From IMG/VR virus record IMGVR_UViG_3300001353_000013, positions 1 through 26,652 of that record: a DNA stretch of 26,652 nt; one strand, given 5' to 3'. A program made the translations under genes and the position numbers. Below, piece after piece: positions 10,501 to 19,095 of this stretch; the stretch's first letter is position 1, and each line of letters begins with the position of its first letter. The notes under the pieces are model-generated. The model saw nothing but the letters and a program-made list of their open reading frames with translations, was not told where the DNA came from and searched no databases. This DNA is from a virus.

Positions 10501-11298
10501 AACCATAAGTTCATCACCTGCTTTTAATACCTCAGTATCTTTAAGATCCTTAGTGGCATCAGTATATGTTATTTTATCTAGTGTGTATAACTTTATAGCT
10601 TTTTTGGTAGTAACACCATCAACTACAATTTCCCTTTTAGAGTTGTTAATTTTTAAAACATCAAACTTACCGGTAAATTGCGCATTTCTATATGGCATAT
10701 CACGAGTGTCCTCATCTAGTGTGTATGAAATATTGTTATTACTAATTTCTTTAATTATATTTGAGTAATTTAAACCCTCTTTGTTTTTATAATTAGCATT
10801 GAAAAATTCAACCGATACGGCACTGGCAGAATCAATTAAGATTCTTTTAACCAAGACTCTTTCTGTATTATTAGGAATTTGACCACTAACATTAATACTA
10901 GTAGTTAACAACGGATTTAAGAAATCCTCAAAGAAATAGTTTGCTTTAGTTGCAAAGTTTACAGGTCTAGTGAAACTAGTAATATCATTAGCTGGTGTTT
11001 TAAGTGTAGAAGTAATAATATTTTGATAAGTACCGTCTGGTAACTTAATCCTAGTATTACCTTTACCTAATCCAGATAATGATTTTAAATTCGTGTCCAA
11101 TCTCTCCAATTCTCTCTTCATGTAACCGAACGATGGCACATAAACAGTTTTAGTCCCATCAGTAGTTAGTATCTCAAGGGGTACATCTTTCTGATCAGTT
11201 GTAATCGCCTCATTAATTCTCTCAAATGTTTTTAAGGAATTTGTATTGATTTCAAGTAGTTTCTTGAGCGAATTAGAAATAGAGTTGTTAGTATTCAT
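7576..11298 (-). CDS. Large virion structural protein with coiled coil and FN3-like region (1240 aa)
   Basis: Probably a peripheral baseplate or fibre protein. The N-terminus (residues 1-80) is helical with a short conserved-looking block (VPSFGYMKRELERLD), followed by IKLPDGTYQ at about 84-92. A strong coiled coil runs from about residue 420 to 495, rich in Lys/Glu heptads. A fibronectin-III-like beta region follows at about 510-650, ending in EIRVKSVSEAGYP and YSDWSEAITI. A short second coiled coil lies near 719 (KIAELEAQIAALKG), and the remainder is beta-rich. N-termini of this kind occur, as I recall, in structural proteins of marine T4-like phages, where they may dock onto the virion. 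The start lies one base after the stop of the 651-aa gene, with no ribosome-binding site, so the two are probably translated together. I see no enzyme motif. Structural role is likely; precise role unknown. Confidence 0.8.
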   Translation of the reverse strand: MNTNNSISNSLKKLLEINTNSLKTFERINEAITTDQKDVPLEILTTDGTKTVYVPSFGYMKRELERLDTNLKSLSGLGKGNTRIKLPDGTYQNIITSTLKTPANDITSFTRPVNFATKANYFFEDFLNPLLTTSINVSGQIPNNTERVLVKRILIDSASAVSVEFFNANYKNKEGLNYSNIIKEISNNNISYTLDEDTRDMPYRNAQFTGKFDVLKINNSKREIVVDGVTTKKAIKLYTLDKITYTDATKDLKDTEVLKAGDELMVQSGTKNTRYKITRVDGSTNQVELLTVEGYESIKIGANQLGIYKNDVANLNIDLNVGFNERMIVFVKAIDPDSKILAENWSPGIGLYTNELTLIQADGSEIRLDDYYKTEVADFGRYISALKEDAIPPAAQGITPDSPTLNLNNFKVVQINSHLTANDAADKIKKLSADKVNVEEKIKKLDETIVKKRSEISTKKYESNIQKDKDKNELSSLITERTSETNLYNSIVNQIQSLASGTNATNVTPKYRVRGFWSVPSAKKVADTVDQNIVQFVIQYRYLSTSGKAGEVTQLPFTEGTREKTAVFSNWNEIKTKARDRYRNSFTNKFEWQNSLVEDAQEVNFNQLDIAINEGELVEIRVKSVSEAGYPANPIYSDWSEAITIDFPITEIDTTNVESLLLSNAAETAAVKISEELTSKGVFTHIDDSFSANEKYYAHNATSIASGFLSAEQKPISVYDKIAELEAQIAALKGTVEVEIGELVVKIMDEDGTVTVINNGTKNQIFAGYYADEVASLTVKKGHIVTKTFKLLLENTKATKLELVSRLVGDRNLPAYRSSAAGSAIADNGFGVTLNDNGANDTDNKISSDNYYTSEGKYDLVPIQYQNIDSKSIQSYDLLAEAPYQSAQRRGQFVYSRFMDVSNQNPLYITESLLSTTGSSLNNYEYSLNYAEFQPLTSNVDLITPTGNGTSVDFIWTGTFGRYNNGGVTNLSGEFSAAKVDVCSISSSALIGSANYNNGLFIHKDHPDLENLYADAQETAVNENNVSDTEQRANIQSMVNNAIYTMPISATYASGTSFVYSSPLIGNSFSPSAVNSIKATKQLAFQKTSNLITEGDRTFKMSFGANDQYLLGGRSCGAFLFLSPINLNTLSVGGDSKQSRKEIKGRVATLDNSNALSVDIIFQYRMTDYYGNDASSDIGRIGGQAKLKFPNLTYTKKIGLDIFDKYDQQFSFDLEVFAKYSPKGKNLNSIRAAKLTRFAT

Positions 11299-11299
11299 A

Positions 11300-13255
11300 T
11301 TATCTTAAAATATCGGCTTCAAATTGATAGTTTGCAGGATCAATGCATACTAGTTCAATATATGGTTTATTTGTTATTAATTGTGTTGCATCTATATCAG
11401 CTATCAATTGATCATATCCAGTAGTTCCACCAGTCCAGATTTTAATATTATTGCCTGACATGTTTATTGCATCAAATGTAATTTTAAAAGTTTGTCCACC
11501 TTTCCAAGCGACTAAACTATCATCAATGTATATATTAAGATTACTTTCAGGATCAGAAATTGTTCCATCTGGTTTTCTAATTAAACCCTTAAGACTTAAT
11601 CTATTTGTAAACAGATCCAGTCTAGTCCAAATAGCAAATTTAACTGAACCGTTACCAGCATCACCTGCGTCAAACCACACGTTATCTGATAATTGAGTTG
11701 CTACCGCTTTACCTGCTATATTCCATAAGTAAACATTATTTAACGTATAGCCATCTACAGTGCTATTAATTTTAATTTTATTAGGAATAGTCTTATCAAC
11801 TTCTGTACCCTTGCCGGCAAACAAAACATCAGTGTTATATTGTAATTCTACTGGAATAGTTCCGTCAATTAAAGAGTTAATTTTATTATGCGCTTTAGTA
11901 ATTAGATCTAAAAGCGAATTTGAGTCCGCTAGTTGAATTGAACTATCTTGAAATTCCTGTTCCAATGACGCAACCCTATTTAATAAAGATGCACTTTGCT
12001 CGGATGCCGTAACCAGATTTTCAATACTGTCAAGCCTCTCGCCTATTTTAGCATATCTATTGTTTGCTTGTAATAAAAGTTCTGTTGCATTTTCTAATGC
12101 AGTTGTAGTATCCATGAATAAATCCATAGAAAACGTCGTAAAGTCATTTACGCTAGTTTCTACACCAACATTATCAAGTGATGAATTAAATTTTAGATTT
12201 AACTTTAACGAGAATGCGTTACCATTAAGACCAGTAACTTCATTTGGTTTATATTTAATCTGTTCGTTAATTTTAGAACCGGGTCCATAAGAATCTTGAA
12301 TATCATCAAGAATTAAGATACCGTATAAGTTTGTAGCTCTATTGGCTGGCACTGACTGGCTATAGATGTCATAGTATACAAGAATGGCATTAAAAGTAAA
12401 CTGTTGACCCTTTTTAGCAAAGTCAAGTAATGATTTAATTTCAGGATTTGTATTAATCTCCTCATATGCATTAGCATCAAACTGAATACCTACACTATTA
12501 GTAGCATTAGTTTGGATGTCATAATAAGCCCCGCTACTTAACGTATAGCTATCAACAATTGCATTAATATTAATATTAGGATCAGGGTGTGTTTGACCCT
12601 CTCTGCCCTCGATATAATCAGATGTATATAATTTAGTAGCTGTAGTATTGTAGTTTGTTGGTTTAAATAAAACAGTAGGTGTATAACCAACTGAAGTAGG
12701 AACATTAATATAAACCTCGTGATATGTATTGCCTTGATATGCAACATCATTCTCAACATCAATAGTTCCTAAATATTTAACAACTCTATCATAGTTCTCA
12801 CTAGCAAGTACACCATTAACCTTTTCGGTATAATTACCTAATAGAGTTTGATTAGAATCTGCCGTAATAAAATCAATAGCGCCTAACGAAGATAGCCATT
12901 TAAAGAAAATCTTTTCAGAATCAGATTGTAAAAGAATTGGATCATAATCGTCATCTTTTAACAAAAGTTCTTCCATGTTTAACGCATAGTTCTGGAATGT
13001 TTGTGCGAAATCAACGTTAGGCATGCCAGCAACATAAGCTTGACCAGAGGGTTGCTTAAGATTTAATTCAAAGTCTATTGTGTTAGAACCATTAACCGAA
13101 TCAGTAAAATCTGGAAGATCTAACAAAGCATATTTGCTAAACTCAAAATTTAAGTCTGAACTATTAAAGGCCCTAGTCATATCCCTCGCAGAAGACGCAA
13201 AAGCATACATTGTGCCACCCATGGGCTGTGGTATTCTAACTAGTGGAGTTGCCAT
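11300..13255 (-). CDS. Virion structural protein with central coiled coil (651 aa)
   Basis: The N-terminus (PLVRIPQPMGGTMYAFAS, followed by FNSSDLNFEFSKYALLDLP) resembles a family of structural proteins I recall from marine T4-like phages that sit between the baseplate wedge genes and the fibres. That match is from memory. Residues about 388-455 form a coiled coil with several Leu/Ile heptads (IGERLDSIENL, LLNRVASLEQEF), which suggests an oligomeric, probably trimeric, rod. The C-terminal 180 residues are beta-rich and look like a small adhesin or lectin-like head (WNIAGKAVATQLSDNVWFDA, IYIDDSLVAWKGG). The layout of an attachment domain, a coiled-coil stalk and a beta head fits a short fibre or baseplate appendage. 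The ATG is preceded by an A/T-rich leader with no Shine-Dalgarno sequence. Homology to T4 gp9, gp10 or gp11 is not evident. Confidence 0.75.
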   Translation of the reverse strand: MATPLVRIPQPMGGTMYAFASSARDMTRAFNSSDLNFEFSKYALLDLPDFTDSVNGSNTIDFELNLKQPSGQAYVAGMPNVDFAQTFQNYALNMEELLLKDDDYDPILLQSDSEKIFFKWLSSLGAIDFITADSNQTLLGNYTEKVNGVLASENYDRVVKYLGTIDVENDVAYQGNTYHEVYINVPTSVGYTPTVLFKPTNYNTTATKLYTSDYIEGREGQTHPDPNININAIVDSYTLSSGAYYDIQTNATNSVGIQFDANAYEEINTNPEIKSLLDFAKKGQQFTFNAILVYYDIYSQSVPANRATNLYGILILDDIQDSYGPGSKINEQIKYKPNEVTGLNGNAFSLKLNLKFNSSLDNVGVETSVNDFTTFSMDLFMDTTTALENATELLLQANNRYAKIGERLDSIENLVTASEQSASLLNRVASLEQEFQDSSIQLADSNSLLDLITKAHNKINSLIDGTIPVELQYNTDVLFAGKGTEVDKTIPNKIKINSTVDGYTLNNVYLWNIAGKAVATQLSDNVWFDAGDAGNGSVKFAIWTRLDLFTNRLSLKGLIRKPDGTISDPESNLNIYIDDSLVAWKGGQTFKITFDAINMSGNNIKIWTGGTTGYDQLIADIDATQLITNKPYIELVCIDPANYQFEADILR

Positions 13256-13274
13256 TTATTAATTAAATTTTGTT

Positions 13275-13841
13275 TTATACTATGTCAGTATTGTATGCTG
13301 AAATAACATACCATACATTATTAAAGCATCTTAGTGTTACTGTTGAGTTTTTACCTACAAGCGAGATAGTAGTTGCTCCAAGTGATTCTTGACTTAGGCC
13401 TGAAACAGATTTAGAAGTATCCGATGTATTGATAATCGTAACCTCTTGGCCATCTACAGCTTCAGGTAATGTAAAGTTAGCTTCAACAAAATATGTAATC
13501 GCAGTGATTGCAGTTGGTGTAACTTGTGTAGTCGGTACAGCTGCTGTACCCAATACCCCACTTTTAACTAATGTTCCGTTAAGTTTAGCAACATTGCTAA
13601 TAGTAACTGGTGTATTAAACGCAGCTCCTAAACTATTAACAGACAATAGACTTGTGCCGTTTAATAAAACTAACAACTCAGCGGTCGTTACTTTAGATAC
13701 TCCGCTCAAAGCCGAAGTCGTTGGGTTTAATAGAGCCGTAACAGAAGCTAACTCATCATTTAGCAACTCAAAATTGCTATTGATGATCGGTCTCGATGAA
13801 GATACTGAATCAGTACCTAAAATTTCAGTGATGTTTGCCAT
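13275..13841 (-). CDS. Small tail-fibre-like protein (188 aa)
   Basis: The N-terminus has the pattern SSSRPIINSNFELLNDEL, a common opening of phage fibre and baseplate-attached proteins, in which the helix docks onto the virion. Residues about 60-110 are Val/Thr/Ala-rich and read like a thin beta-structured shaft. The C-terminus (LPEAVDGQEVTIINTSD, TVTLRCFNNVWYVISAYN) has the form of a small beta-sandwich tip common in phage tail proteins. It lies directly after the 911-aa gene, with a 13-base A/T leader and no Shine-Dalgarno sequence. A fibre or fibre-linker role is inferred from these patterns and from position; a collar whisker or wedge accessory protein is possible. Confidence 0.7.
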   Translation of the reverse strand: MANITEILGTDSVSSSRPIINSNFELLNDELASVTALLNPTTSALSGVSKVTTAELLVLLNGTSLLSVNSLGAAFNTPVTISNVAKLNGTLVKSGVLGTAAVPTTQVTPTAITAITYFVEANFTLPEAVDGQEVTIINTSDTSKSVSGLSQESLGATTISLVGKNSTVTLRCFNNVWYVISAYNTDIV

Positions 13842-13854
13842 TTTATTGTTTTTA

Positions 13855-16590
13855 TTATTTTACTTTTAACATGTTTCGTTTTACAACATTTTTATTGCCG
13901 TGAGTGTCTTCCGCCTCTAATTGAATTGAATAGTATCCAGGTTCTTTAAAGATGTAAGTCAGCCACATATTATTATAGTATATATCAGTGATTTCTGGGT
14001 TAGTTATATTTGTGATAGTCCATTTGGCATTTTTTCTACCAGGGAACTTTGAAATATCAGTTGAAATCGTAATATGTGTTGATCTTTCAACTTCAGCATA
14101 GTCTGTAAACACTCGAGTATCATCCCATGTTGGGTTAAAATGTTCAACATGAGTCTCACCGGATACATTTGAATCAGAATTATCTCTAAAAAAAACAGTT
14201 TCAAAATCATATGTTTTTGAATATTCACGACCTACTGCTAAAATAAATCTAAATACGTCGCTAATATCATTGTCATCTAAATCCTCAAAGACCGCATTGT
14301 AGTTAAACTTACTAATAACGGGATCAATACTAGCATTTAATTCATCCATTATTTGTTTCCATCCATTTACGTCATTAACAGTAGTAGGTGTTGCATTTGT
14401 TATAGTATGCTGTCCAGTAGAAATTACGCCTGTTTTAGGATTTTTGTGTGTTATCACTAATGTATCGTATTGCTGGACATCATTAATTTTAAAACTAGAA
14501 GTTAAATCCGGGCCAACTCTCATAAAATTCCAAGCTAGATGTTTACTATCGCTATATGTAAATGTAGATTCGTCCCATGTGTAAGGTCCCGTAGTTTCAC
14601 TAAAACCTGAATTAGAATAAATATCCATATATCTTCTAACAGTAGAGAATCTTATACCTTGATCTTCTTCAAAATGAATATAGTTTGCCCTGTCTAGCGT
14701 TAGATATAACGTAGCGATGTCTTCGTCAATCGTAGTAAGATTGTCCTGTGGTGAATTCCAATAACCACCTGATTTTGACCATGGCAGTTTTTTAGCATCC
14801 CATGATTGATCTTCTAACCACTTATAGATTCCGTAAAGTTCTAAATTCTTTAATTTAATATCGATAACATCATTCATCCTATAGTGAGATCTATGTCCAA
14901 ATAGGTCATACGTCCTCATTTCCACGCTATAGGTGTCAGCATATGGTAATATCAATGGAAGTATTAAGTAGTCATCAATGGCTCCCCTGTATGTCTGGTT
15001 ATAGCCCCTGTCTTTACTTGTAATAACCCATTCAATTTCATAAACCCATGCCTTCCACCAGTTATCCCAAGTTACCTTAAGATTTGAATTGGCATCCACT
15101 GCATCTTCCCATGTAAAAAGAGCTTCGTCCCAAATATCATCAAAAGACTCTGTCCCATCTAAAAGAACTGGACATCCAATTGGAATATTAGGGTTATAGG
15201 AATAAAGTTCTCTATCGTGATATGTTTCATAAAAAGTACTAATTATACTTTTTAATTCAGTTCTATTTGCAGTAGTTAAATCATCTTCATTACCAATCCC
15301 TAAATTTAAGAATAAGTTATAATTATTAGTATCATTATTTTGGTCCAAACTAGGTTTAAGGACCATTGACATATCTTCAATAAATAATTGTCTATCGTTG
15401 GGAAAAACATTAAATTTAATATCGTGACCTTCACTAAAGAAACTAATTGGGTTTTGATTGTTCCAAACGTTTAAATTTCTTTGATCAAAATAATCACCTT
15501 CAGCGGTAATATCTATAATCCTAGCCTGTAATGGTAAATACTCTTTTTGTAATTTGTTCTTTAAACCATATAGTTTAATTAGGATTTCTTCTGGCGTGTA
15601 ATCAAACGTTTCAGTTACATTAGGAATATCCCATTGATCAAAAGTACCATTAGGTTCATTTAATCTATAGACAAGACTAAACTTGCTAGTCTTCTTCATT
15701 GTATTAGATGGTAACTTAAATGCTAATCTTTTTCTAGTAGCTTCACCTCTAACTGAAGAATGTGGAACTGGCACCGCAAATAATTTACCAAAATTCTTAA
15801 CAGAATTATCTATATTTAACCAGTATTCTTTTAACGTGATTTTATCATAACCGAAAAAGTCGATTGCATTTAAAACAGCTTTATATGTACCAACAAATGG
15901 CTTAATGTTATGTAACTCTAAAAGTAACTCTTTTCTTTTTCTGTTTAAAAGAATATAATCAGGCGACATTTCGCTAATGTCATGATCTTTAAATAACATA
16001 AAATCAGCTTCGCCTAATGTTGCACCGAAATTAGAAAGTAAAACTTTAAGCCTCTCATCTTCAGCAACCACTTCACCATAAAATTCAATTACGGCAATAA
16101 GAGTTTTAACACCGCCAGATAATTCATATAAGTTTAAGTTTCTAAGATGAGGTCCCTCTTTAGTGGAATTTAGCGCTATATTAAGTTGAATAGCTACATT
16201 GCTCTGTGTGTTTAAATGTTTAACACCATCTGTAATTTGATCAACGTTTGAGTTATCAATTAAATCAGTAACATATGTTTTTAATTCTTTAACAACAGGA
16301 ATATTACCAGTGTGATCTATATCATATAGGGTAATATCTTTGCTATCTCTGCTATTAAATTCTTCCCACTCAAACACAAACTTAGTTGCATTAGCAGTCT
16401 CCGCGACTGGGAAATTTATGTTTGGATCACCATTAAAGATACACTCTTCTAGAATAAACAGATTGACTGTCTCGTATAAACCAGCGGAAACTTCTGCTAA
16501 GTGGATCGTGCCCTGATATACCCCGAGGTTATCTTTCTCGAAGTTTAAATCATATTCTAATCCCTTAAAAAATCTTAAATTATTATACAT
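13855..16590 (-). CDS. Large baseplate protein in the gp7 position, with PKD-like domains (911 aa)
   Basis: This gene follows the gp6-like gene and a 93-aa gene, the place of the wedge protein gp7 in T4 (1032 aa), and its size is comparable. I cannot show homology to gp7 itself. Residues about 180-260 contain a helical segment (LLNRKRKELLLELHNIKPF, VGTYKAVLNAIDFFGYDKI) that recalls tail-protein-I-like baseplate components. Residues about 515-580 and 840-911 look like PKD/Ig-type beta-sandwiches (EWVITSKDRG with YSVEMRTYDLFGHRSHY; AKWTITN with EPGYYSIQLEAEDTHGN). The middle is rich in Trp and aromatic residues. The start codon overlaps the stop of the 93-aa gene by one base (TAATG), which indicates coupled translation. 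A structural part of the baseplate wedge is the best reading; a gp10/gp53-like role is an alternative. Confidence 0.75.
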   Translation of the reverse strand: MYNNLRFFKGLEYDLNFEKDNLGVYQGTIHLAEVSAGLYETVNLFILEECIFNGDPNINFPVAETANATKFVFEWEEFNSRDSKDITLYDIDHTGNIPVVKELKTYVTDLIDNSNVDQITDGVKHLNTQSNVAIQLNIALNSTKEGPHLRNLNLYELSGGVKTLIAVIEFYGEVVAEDERLKVLLSNFGATLGEADFMLFKDHDISEMSPDYILLNRKRKELLLELHNIKPFVGTYKAVLNAIDFFGYDKITLKEYWLNIDNSVKNFGKLFAVPVPHSSVRGEATRKRLAFKLPSNTMKKTSKFSLVYRLNEPNGTFDQWDIPNVTETFDYTPEEILIKLYGLKNKLQKEYLPLQARIIDITAEGDYFDQRNLNVWNNQNPISFFSEGHDIKFNVFPNDRQLFIEDMSMVLKPSLDQNNDTNNYNLFLNLGIGNEDDLTTANRTELKSIISTFYETYHDRELYSYNPNIPIGCPVLLDGTESFDDIWDEALFTWEDAVDANSNLKVTWDNWWKAWVYEIEWVITSKDRGYNQTYRGAIDDYLILPLILPYADTYSVEMRTYDLFGHRSHYRMNDVIDIKLKNLELYGIYKWLEDQSWDAKKLPWSKSGGYWNSPQDNLTTIDEDIATLYLTLDRANYIHFEEDQGIRFSTVRRYMDIYSNSGFSETTGPYTWDESTFTYSDSKHLAWNFMRVGPDLTSSFKINDVQQYDTLVITHKNPKTGVISTGQHTITNATPTTVNDVNGWKQIMDELNASIDPVISKFNYNAVFEDLDDNDISDVFRFILAVGREYSKTYDFETVFFRDNSDSNVSGETHVEHFNPTWDDTRVFTDYAEVERSTHITISTDISKFPGRKNAKWTITNITNPEITDIYYNNMWLTYIFKEPGYYSIQLEAEDTHGNKNVVKRNMLKVK

Positions 16591-16871
16591 TATCTAGTTT
16601 GATTGTCGTCTTTTTTAACGGTATAATTTTTGTAATTCTTTAAATACCTAGTTCCCTTTAAAAGGTTCTTGATCGCATCTTCTAAAAAGATTAGAAAATG
16701 TTGCATTGTTTGATTTCTTTGAATGTGACCAGAAAGTGATCTACCTATAAATTCACTAGGTGGCAAAGCATCATAGTTGTAACCAACATGAAGTCTTTCG
16801 TCCTTTCTAGCCTTAGTAGTGTCATATCTTTTAACACGTTTATATCCAAGTAAATTATCAAATAAACCCAT
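16590..16871 (-). CDS. Small probable baseplate-associated protein (93 aa), unrecognised
   Basis: A short, basic protein with no recognised family. It begins with an amphipathic stretch (MGLFDNLLGYKRVKRYD), has a central segment LPPSEFIGRSLSGHIQRNQT, and ends in a helix (FLIFLEDAIKNLLKGTRYLK) followed by a lysine-rich tail. It is joined to its neighbours by one-base TAATG overlaps on both sides, so it is expressed with the gp6-like wedge protein and the 911-aa protein and probably assembles with them. Its place between the gp6- and gp7-position genes suggests a small wedge or clamp component, in the manner of T4 gp53. This is inferred from position and size only. Confidence 0.75.
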   Translation of the reverse strand: MGLFDNLLGYKRVKRYDTTKARKDERLHVGYNYDALPPSEFIGRSLSGHIQRNQTMQHFLIFLEDAIKNLLKGTRYLKNYKNYTVKKDDNQTR

Positions 16872-18700
16872 TATTTAAGTGCTTTTCTATTTCCAGCCTG
16901 CATTCTAGTGTATATCGTTCTAGGAACTGGTTCTGCTTCGAAGTTTATACTAACAGCAGCCTCGGAATTAATCAAAACATCATCAACGATTTCATCACCG
17001 TCTCTGTCTTGCCAGCCACCTCTAAATACTGCAACTTCTTCTTTTTCCATTATAATGTCACCCCATTGATCAAGGCCTTTAACAGTATAAGGTATTTCAG
17101 TGGTGTCCGTAACAGGTACTACTTTAACATCTTCAATTCTTTTAAAGTAAACATATTTTTGTTTACCATTACCAACAGTTTCTAACGTCACGGGCTCTTG
17201 TGGAGCAATTGTAACATTAACTGATTCATAATAACCTAATCTTCTAGCAGTCTCTTCAGTTTCTGAAATAAATCTAACGTTAACTGCATCAATACCTTCA
17301 ATCTCTTCTAAGATATAGATGATATCAGATTTTGGTAGTTTATCTCTTCTTGTAATATTCAGTAAATATTCAGACACTTTAGCTCTAACTGCATTATAGA
17401 TTTCATCTTTAGTGTAACCTTCGAAATATCTAATATTAATATCAATACTATAATATCTTACTTGTGGCTTAACAAAAACAACTTCAGTAGTTACCATTTG
17501 TTGGCCACTATCTTCAAGAACTTTATGCATTGCATCATACTCGCCCTGATCTAAAAACATCTCTTCTTGTGGTATTGTAAAATAGTCTTGATTTTTAGCC
17601 AATTTCTTTTTAATATCTGGTACTGCAAAAATATAGATAACATTATCGTCATCTAAATATTGATCATCGGTTGTGTTATATGCATCTATATAAGAGAACA
17701 TGTTATACCTTGATAAGAAATATTCATAATTGTCTGGCGTTGCCAGTACAAAAGACTTACTTGCCATCGGAGTCATAATCTTAGTGAATTGTGTATTCTC
17801 TCTATCACTGCCCATTTTTGGTGATGAAGTAATAGTTACGTCTAAGAATTCATTTAAGTCATGTTCAGTTCCATTTGAATCAGTACCCGTTGCATCCCAT
17901 TTAATAGTTAAATCCGGCGAATCATCAAGATTACCAGCTAAACCTCCGTGTTTTACATATTCTACTTCAATAATTGCACCAACCGGTGGCACCATACCAA
18001 AACTACCATTACCAAAATAAAGGTCTAGACCTCCACTAATTCCTGTTTTAATTAAGTATGCCTTTTCATTTGAACCTAAGTCATATAATGAATTGTGTTT
18101 GGTCCAAAGTTCACCATTAACACTAACCGCAACTTTGCTGTGATCAGTAATACCACCAGTATTAATACTAAATGACTGCAATTTATTACCATCACTGGTT
18201 ACTGTTTGTTTTTCAAATTTACCTTGAATAATAGCAGTCTTAAATGAATTGTAATTTGTTTTCTCTAATTTAAACTTATCTTTAGAATTTAAAAGCGTGT
18301 ATGTTAGGCCATTAATATCAAATTTAAGTTGAGCTCTTGCATCTATGTTTAACGAATTCCCGGCTACTTTACTTAAATCAGCTCCCGGTTTCCATCTAAA
18401 TTCAATTTCACCAGTTGCTGCAAAACCCCTGGTTGCATCATGACCAGTTAATCTAGACATTCCATAAATAGACTCCGGCTGTTGTGCAGTGTATATGTTC
18501 TGCTCTACTACAGAATCTTCAATATAGAACATGATTAATTCTACCATTTCTGATAGAACACTGATTATTTGTGCGAATGGAGATGCCACGGTAAATAGAG
18601 TATTAGCTCTATTGTACACTCTAGAAATATAGGTTCTCGCATCGCTAGTAATATTATCAGCGCTGGTTCTAATTGTACTTAAAAATTTTAATTCGGCCAT
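16871..18700 (-). CDS. Baseplate wedge protein, gp6 / baseplate-J family (609 aa)
   Basis: A core component of the contractile-tail baseplate wedge, which in T4 forms the inner iris that opens on infection. The N-terminus is helical (residues 1-75). The baseplate-J signature is at about 229-257: FGNGSFGMVPPVG, then EVEYVKHGGLAGN, the usual 'F-G-[DN]-G-x-F-G-x-x-P-x-x-G ... GGxxGN' pattern. Residues about 400-520 contain the family's beta/alpha region (YYSIDINIRYFEGYTKDEIY, then a segment on the internal helix of the J-like fold). The length is close to T4 gp6 (660 aa). It follows the gp25-like gene with a 17-base gap, the classic gp25-gp6 neighbourhood. The A/T-rich leader has no Shine-Dalgarno sequence. 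Confidence is high for family and role. Confidence 0.9.
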   Translation of the reverse strand: MAELKFLSTIRTSADNITSDARTYISRVYNRANTLFTVASPFAQIISVLSEMVELIMFYIEDSVVEQNIYTAQQPESIYGMSRLTGHDATRGFAATGEIEFRWKPGADLSKVAGNSLNIDARAQLKFDINGLTYTLLNSKDKFKLEKTNYNSFKTAIIQGKFEKQTVTSDGNKLQSFSINTGGITDHSKVAVSVNGELWTKHNSLYDLGSNEKAYLIKTGISGGLDLYFGNGSFGMVPPVGAIIEVEYVKHGGLAGNLDDSPDLTIKWDATGTDSNGTEHDLNEFLDVTITSSPKMGSDRENTQFTKIMTPMASKSFVLATPDNYEYFLSRYNMFSYIDAYNTTDDQYLDDDNVIYIFAVPDIKKKLAKNQDYFTIPQEEMFLDQGEYDAMHKVLEDSGQQMVTTEVVFVKPQVRYYSIDINIRYFEGYTKDEIYNAVRAKVSEYLLNITRRDKLPKSDIIYILEEIEGIDAVNVRFISETEETARRLGYYESVNVTIAPQEPVTLETVGNGKQKYVYFKRIEDVKVVPVTDTTEIPYTVKGLDQWGDIIMEKEEVAVFRGGWQDRDGDEIVDDVLINSEAAVSINFEAEPVPRTIYTRMQAGNRKALK

Positions 18701-18717
18701 TATTTGTCTTTACTTTT

Positions 18718-19074
18718 TTATAGCATACTTACTTTAATAGCATATCTACTATCTATCGTAATATCTATATATGCAATATCTCTAACTTCACCTTTCATAA
18801 AATTCACCTCAGTTTTAATGTTATATTTTGTCGCAAGCGGACAATAGTGATTTATTTGATCAGTTATTCTAGATCTTATGTTGTGTTCATTTGATCCAAA
18901 GTCATATATAAGTTCCTCTAAACCGCAACCAAAATTAGGAGTACCCATTACCTCTCGCTTATTAGTGAATAGCAACGTTTGTATCTGCGTGATCAACATT
19001 TCTATCTCACTATTAGTCTGAACCTGTGTTTCATCGTAATTCGGGTCGCTCGGATATTTTATATATAGTTCCAT
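18718..19074 (-). CDS. Baseplate wedge protein, gp25-like (118 aa)
   Basis: A small conserved protein of the gp25 / W family, which joins the wedge to the sheath and hub and helps start sheath polymerisation. The family core is visible: I-x-x-L-I-x-T-N-K-R-E-V at about 31-42, then TPNFGCGLEELIYDFGS at 45-61. The usual E-P-R/G-E-x-x-x-x-P-x-x-G pattern is recognisable. The C-terminal strands (VRDIAYIDITID) close the small alpha/beta fold. T4 gp25 is 132 residues, so length fits. It stands directly before the gp6-like gene, as in most contractile-tail phages. The leader upstream of the ATG is A/T-rich, without a Shine-Dalgarno sequence. Confidence 0.9.
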   Translation of the reverse strand: MELYIKYPSDPNYDETQVQTNSEIEMLITQIQTLLFTNKREVMGTPNFGCGLEELIYDFGSNEHNIRSRITDQINHYCPLATKYNIKTEVNFMKGEVRDIAYIDITIDSRYAIKVSML

Positions 19075-19095
19075 TTATCTATGTATCTTATTTAT

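Noticed and set aside
13429-13869. Open frame of 146 codons on the plus strand across the 188-aa gene
   Set aside because: The fibre-like pattern of the minus-strand protein is convincing, and all other genes run on the minus strand. The plus frame has no recognisable domain.
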